Positions 58,411-64,000 of a DNA stretch of 64,000 nucleotides are shown piece after piece (within the stretch, counting starts at the first letter, position 1; each line of letters starts with the position of its first letter). The stretch comes from Otis tarda (Eukaryota > Chordata > Aves > Otidiformes > Otididae), in assembly GCA_026413225.1 (NCBI GenBank), contig CM048554.1, positions 77,926,463-77,990,462 on the forward strand. The letters run 5' to 3'. The position numbers were made by a program, and so were the translations under genes. The notes under the pieces are model-generated. The model saw nothing but the letters and a program-made list of their open reading frames with translations. It did no database searches and was not told where the DNA came from.

Positions 58411-61400
58411 AAACACATAATGGCTGAACCAGTGACTGAACCTTCGTGATGTTTGGGGCATGCTGGATTTTCATATTGGGTCTCCAGCTTTAGGACTGTT
58501 GTGAAGCCGCTGCTCTTCGGTGTATCATCAATTTTGGCTGGAAAAAATAGGATGTGTTTTCAAATATCTGGTAAGTCTACAGCTATGGCCAGACTACAGT
58601 ACTGCAAATGCCTCGATGGTCGGCCCACCAGCACTGCATCTCAGGTAGGGGCTGAGAAGGGAGGCCAGAATTGTATTTATTTCAGCCCAGGTTTTTCCCA
58701 CCTCGCTCCAAATGCTGCTTTTGCAACTGGTTTGCTTCTACTCCTCCGTATTCATTTCAACGAATATGGTGCAGGCACCTCACTGTCTGTTCTGTGCCCA
58801 CCTTGAACCCCACTGAGCCACTCCTCGTCACAACAAATCGCCAGTGAACTGTAACGGATTTATTGACATGCACAGGGGTCCAAACATGAGAAAATTAGAT
58901 CTGTTCAAAGCAAAACTTCACAGGGAACTGGAGCCTAAAAACTGCAGGCACCATTTCTAATTACATGGGCATTTTCAAGCTCCCTAGAGACCTTACTGCC
59001 CTGCTGACAAGATATTTTTTCCTTGAGAAAAAAAGGGAGCAAATGAGAAGGCCTCACCCAGCCCTCGCTTAAATGCAAAGCACTTGCTGCTGCAGGAGAG
59101 CTGGGAGTGCAGTTGCTCCTTCAGCCAGATGCCTCATCCAAAATAGCCCGTTCCCACCTGCCAGATCCAATCAGCGACCTGGAGGAGGGCTTTTACGGAG
59201 TCCAGCTATCCTTTCCTCCTGCTTTAGATCCGGTGACCCAATGCTAACACCATTCCCTGCTCCAACATTACCGCACTGACTGATAGGATCAGTCCTTGCT
59301 CGATGTCACTAAATCAACATCCCTCCGGGGTCTCTTTCCAAAGGGAGAATACGCTCTCTTGGGTGACCTTCAGAGTTCACAAGTGACGGACGCAGAAGCC
59401 CCGTGCCATCCATCACTCCGGCAGGAGGGGACATTTGCAGAGGGTCAGAACGGCACAGGACTGCCATGAACTTCCTGCACCCTGCTTCCCCGCATACCGA
59501 GCCCTGCTGCTGCCAGCGATTCATTTATCAGGAGAAGGGAGCAGAAGGTGAAGTCAATGAAGCCACAGTGCACGCAGCAGAGGTCAGGCCCAAGAGGGAA
59601 CCCGGAGCATGCACACACGCATACAGAAGAGACATGGAGAGAGGGCAAGGGTGTTTTCTATTAGCTGTCTGCTATAAATATTACCTTTCAGGTCAAATAT
59701 TTTGTTTTGAAAATAGCCAAATCCCAAGGACTGCTTCCACCCATCAATCTAAAAGGAGGGAAAAGAAATGTCAATGCTTTCTTCATCCAAAAACTAACTC
59801 AAAACAAACAAGGTCATGGCTGCTTCACGGCTAACAGCAATGAGCGACTTCTATCAGCTCCTCTTTTGTTCCATACCTAGGTAAGAGAAAAGTCAGATTT
59901 CTGATGCACGGAGGAGCAATTCCCAGGATGACACCTGGAGGAGCAGTCCCTGATGTGAGCTGTGATCTGAAGTGCCTACACAGCAGATCTAGAACTGGCC
60001 AAACTCATTTGCGATGTGAACATGTGATACAGCTAATGCTCTACCATGTGAAGATATTAAATCATATAACCAAAAGATTATAGGGTGGATTAATTTGCCA
60101 GGAGATATGAATTGCCTTTGATTAATATCTCCTTTACAATTAATAATTGCCCTGTTAAAAAAAAAAAAAGTAAAACACTGCAGCCTCCTTTGCCATACAT
60201 TACGTGTTGCTCTCTGAGGAATCTATGGGAAAAAACAACTGCTTGGTTGACAAGTGACACCTGAGGCCTGATAAACAGCCCCGTTTTCCTAAACGCAGCC
60301 CTCATCAGGGTGGAGCCTGGGGGACACAAATCGAGTGAATGCCTTCTGAATTCCCTCAGCCTGTCCTGTTTCGGTAGTTGTAACAGCTCACAGCCCCAGC
60401 CGCGGGCAGGCAGTCGCTGGGAGCACACCTGCTGCCAGTGTGGGAACCACGCTGGTCCCCTCTTCCACTGGTGTCTTCTCTGTTTGCTGAGCAAATGACA
60501 AGGGGGGGCCGGGGGGGAGCTGCTGTGTTACTTCACTCACAGCCACGCAGAGTGATGGGGGTCTGGGCACCACGGGTATCTCGAGTTTGCAATTCTGACT
60601 TATAAGAAACCCCGGTTCAAAGACACTCCTGGGAAAGCTGAATTCTCACTCATTTATACCAGGTGCTGCGCTGAGTTTTGTAAGGTAGCATGTAAACATC
60701 ACAACATCAAAGGAGCTCAAGCTCCTTTTTCTTGAGTCCAAATACACACATTTTCCTCAAACACAGCCATGCTAGCAGTGACGTTGTGTAGCTGGTCACT
60801 AAGGATTTTTATACACTGGCTGTCTCGGCAGAGCTGCAAATATCAGCAGTTTCCCGGGACAGAAACTGCCATCTTTATGGGCAGTCTGGATTCTGAAGGA
60901 AGTGAAAACCCTCTCGTATGCATCCTGGCTGCCCTAACGCATGCGGTACCTATGCAGGAGCTGAGGATTTCTTCTCAAACGGGCCAACACTGTTTGACGG
61001 CTGAAGGACAACGACCAACGATCCATGTAAGAGGTTAATTACATTAATGTGACTGGAAGGACATTTCTTACCTAACCTCTTTTTTCGAAACATAAAGCTA
61101 CTTAAAAGGCAGTGGCAGCGTGAAAGAGCATAGCAGAAGAGCAGTGGAGTTGCCCTGCTAGAAGCTCTTAGTCATTTCATCCTTTACAGTTTGTTCTACC
61201 ACGTCCACTGTCTGCAAAAGACAGTACCCGCAGGCTTACCATATTCACATCTCCATGTACAAAACTCTAGTCGGCAAATAATTATGTCTGAAAGAGGGGC
61301 GCTGTCCTGTCTTATGCCGTCAGATCAGATATGACAAAACCAGCTCCTTTACGGTGAGAAAAGGTGAGGAGGCAAAGGAGGATTGTGCAAGAGGAAAGCA

Positions 61401-64000
61401 TGAAAGAGGGACCCTCAGGTACCTGCTAGGCAGGTGTTGCCCCAAGCACAGAATCGCATAGGAGTAGCAGTGGGGTGAAAGGCAGTGCTGATATTAAGAA
61501 GTGGTATTCAGCAAAAGTATGAATTGCTGTAGATAAAGAAATTGCCACGTGCGCTGGGAACCAGAAGGAGACATGGAGGCCTCGTTTGCCACCTGAGCTG
61601 CTACTCTCTGGGCAGTGGCATTTGAGGTGTCCCCGTATCCCCAGGCATCTCCAGTGGGTATATGTCTGCAACAACCAGCTGCTATGCAATTTTTTACCGC
61701 TGTGATGGCTGCTCTGGTTTATGCACTGGAATAAGATTATCCAGGGTTTTCAGGCGATTGGGCTGGGATGACGAATGATGAGGGCTGAGACTCAAGCCAG
61801 TCAAAACAGAGATCACCCGAGAGGTGCAGAAGGTGGTCGGGGGTGGAGACGACAGGAAGGATAAGCCTGTATCAGCCCTTCCACCCAACAGTACGGCCTT
61901 TTACACACAAATCAAGTTTGCAGCGCAAAGGTCTTGTTAGAGACAAAGCTGATACTACACCAGAGCCACATCAAAGAGCCTTTTTTCTTTGTCTGTGCTT
62001 GGTAAAGAGAGAGCGACCTCTTATTTCAGATGTGGATTTCTGACATTTACCATATTCTGGTCACCTCGAGAACAAGCTACTGTCGTGGCTTGACTTGTTC
62101 TGGTCCTTAAGATTACCCAGAAGCTGAAGTGAAATCCAACACACAACAGCCTTAAGTGGCTTTATGATGACTTCATGCATGAATGTTTGCAGGTTGAATT
62201 TAAAGCAGTGGTATAGGTTTTTAACTGTAAATGCTTTCAGTTTCCCCAAGATAGATGTCCTGCCACAACAGAATTCAATGGCGCTCTATGTCTGCATAAG
62301 ATTATCGATACGCAAGAAGCAGCATGATCTAAATGCTAATCTTCAGTTTGTAATCAATTCACCGGGGAGGGAAACTTATCGTCTTGAGATGTCTTTTGCT
62401 GGTTTTGCACTTCTCTCTCAATTCTTCCAGGTTTGGTTATTGAGACTGTTGGCTTTATATTTCTTAATAGAGATAAATTTTATATTAAATATAACCAGGC
62501 AGACAGAGGACTCCTAATCTGTGCATCTCTGAAGTAACAATACACAGGAACCTCTTATAAACTGCTGGGCACAGAATATTGCAATTCAGGACTCTGAATT
62601 CAGTGGTTATGCTATATGTATCTATCATATAGAAAAGTTACATTCTATCATCATACAGCTTTCATGATTCTCTGTACAGTGGATGAGATGCAGTAAGATA
62701 ACCACTTCTCACACAAAATTCATGCCTAGGAATTATGCATATTTAAATACACAAAGCTATATCAGAGTCTGCAAGACATATCCCACTGTAAAGCGAACTC
62801 AACATTTCTCCTCAATATAAAATAATGTAGAAGATATTCACTCTACCACCATAAAATGCTTTTTCTCTTTCTGATCATCATCATTCTAAAATGGAAAGTG
62901 ATGAGAAGTTTAGTTTTTCTGAGAGGAGTTTTCCAAAACACAACCGTTTACAAACTTCTAAAAAGTTCCGTAAATGTGCTCATGGAAACAAACACCTCTG
63001 CAATGTTTCCAACATAAATGGTGCAGCAAGGCGCTGGTGTATGAAGACCAGAAAGACCAGAAAGTGAGACAGGAGTTAAAATGAACAATTTCAGTGAGAT
63101 GTTTTCAATTGCGAAACACCTGGGAAATAAGCTAAAAGCCTAAGTAACTAAAGAAGTAACAAACTTCTTTTTATTTTGAGAGGAAATACACTTTTGTAAA
63201 ATAGATATGCAGTTTATTATTAATTTTAATTTACTACCAGCTCCAAATGCATGTTGAGTATCTGCTCTTGCCGAGCTGACCAGTGCTGACTGCAGCACTA
63301 TAAACAAGTTTACTTTTTCAAGTCAGGAGACATTCTGCTATGTTGCTTCCTTTTATTTTTTTTTCAAAACTCTGGAAAGTTTGCTTCAGTAACTCCAAGC
63401 CACACTGAGATACCACACACTCTACTACTCAGATCCAAGAAAGGGATGTAGAAAAGGAGGTGGAGGAGAGGAGGAGGAGAATTGTCTCAAAACCAGTTAA
63501 GAAAGCAGAAGGTTTTTTTCTGCACAGTGAAAAAGTTTTGGTTTGGGACGAATCAATAAACTTAAGCAATACAAAACAAAACATGTGTCATCAAGGGTTC
63601 TCCAAGAAAATTTGTGTATTTTTTAAAAATACATGTTTTATTTTGAAAAGGATGCTGAGATGCTGTGCCTTGAGAATGATTAAAGAAATTAAAAGCTTAA
63701 AAACGTTTCAACTGAAAACTCTCCAACTCGTAACCAGAACAACAAATTGAATTCATAACCAAACAAGTTAATTGCTTTGCTTTCCAGAGCAGTACATTTT
63801 GGCAAACAAAGTATTAGTAATGCAAACCTCTTTTACCCAACTCTAGCTGAATAGCACAGGACTTCTTCCCCAGATTTAAGGGATAAAAGAGCTGCTGCAG
63901 CTTGGTTCAGGTCACGGTATGCCTCTCTGGTTGCCAAAGGCAGCCGGTGCGCTGCAGAGCTCCAACTAGACCTTATTTTCCCTCTGCTCACTTTGGAGAC
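58411..64000. other. Non-coding DNA to the right edge, no gene seen
   Basis: No exon, RNA gene or clear repeat body was recognised. The longest frame (59403-59834, plus, 143 codons) and others (60090-60494 minus, 62164-62517 plus) carry no domain. A short perfect inverted repeat (AAAGGAGCT / AGCTCCTTT, 2-base loop) lies at 60709-60728. Simple runs occur near 60155, 60504 and 63355. Confidence 0.4.

Noticed and set aside
60709..60728. Perfect 9-bp hairpin followed by a T run, like a bacterial terminator
   Set aside because: This is vertebrate DNA; Rho-independent terminators are not expected and there is no gene next to it.

Overview
The window looks like bird nuclear DNA. The best evidence is one well-preserved CR1 LINE fragment (50417-51548, minus strand) that carries the avian CR1 3' end and an open reading frame for the C-terminal part of its reverse transcriptase. 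Other signs agree: low repeat density, moderate GC outside a few islands, very old MIR-like SINEs and palindromic mini-elements of amniote type, and no bacterial-style gene packing. I found no host protein-coding exon that I can defend. Nearly all long open frames are explained by CpG-rich DNA with few stops, by the antisense of the LINE, or by chance.

Layout. At the left end (about 300-1360) is a strong CpG island, most likely the promoter and first exon of a gene. A good splice donor on the minus strand (763/762) suggests a first exon reading leftward out of the window. If so, most of the remaining 62 kb is upstream intergenic DNA. If the gene instead reads rightward, it is first-intron DNA. 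From 1.4 to 50 kb the DNA is mostly unique and AT-rich. Several blocks (around 7.0, 8.9, 9.9, 16.1, 27.0, 27.7, 35.6, 38.0, 41.2, 48.0 and 58.3 kb) are dense in ATTA/TAAT, ACAAT and CTTTGATC-type cores. They look like the conserved regulatory elements found around developmental transcription-factor genes, but I cannot test conservation here. A smaller GC/CpG-rich patch lies at 23320-23910.

Repeats. There are two MIR-like tRNA-derived SINEs head to tail (20495-20800), one on the opposite strand (24905-25056) and a SINE-type tail at 38562-38665. An old CR1 3' end lies at 45552-45740, next to a G run. A scatter of short palindromic MITE-like elements is present; the clearest, at 33213-33366, has GGCCCTGATTCAGCAAA-type inverted ends and TAA on both flanks, with relatives at about 34.8 and 38.5 kb, a different palindrome at 49.45 kb and weaker ones elsewhere. 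An unexplained 17-bp stem hairpin sits at 12900-12955.

I see no tRNA, rRNA, CRISPR array or recognisable known microRNA. No novel gene system is supported. The most useful leads are the CpG-island promoter, the palindromic-element families, the hairpin and the odd 5' junction of the CR1.
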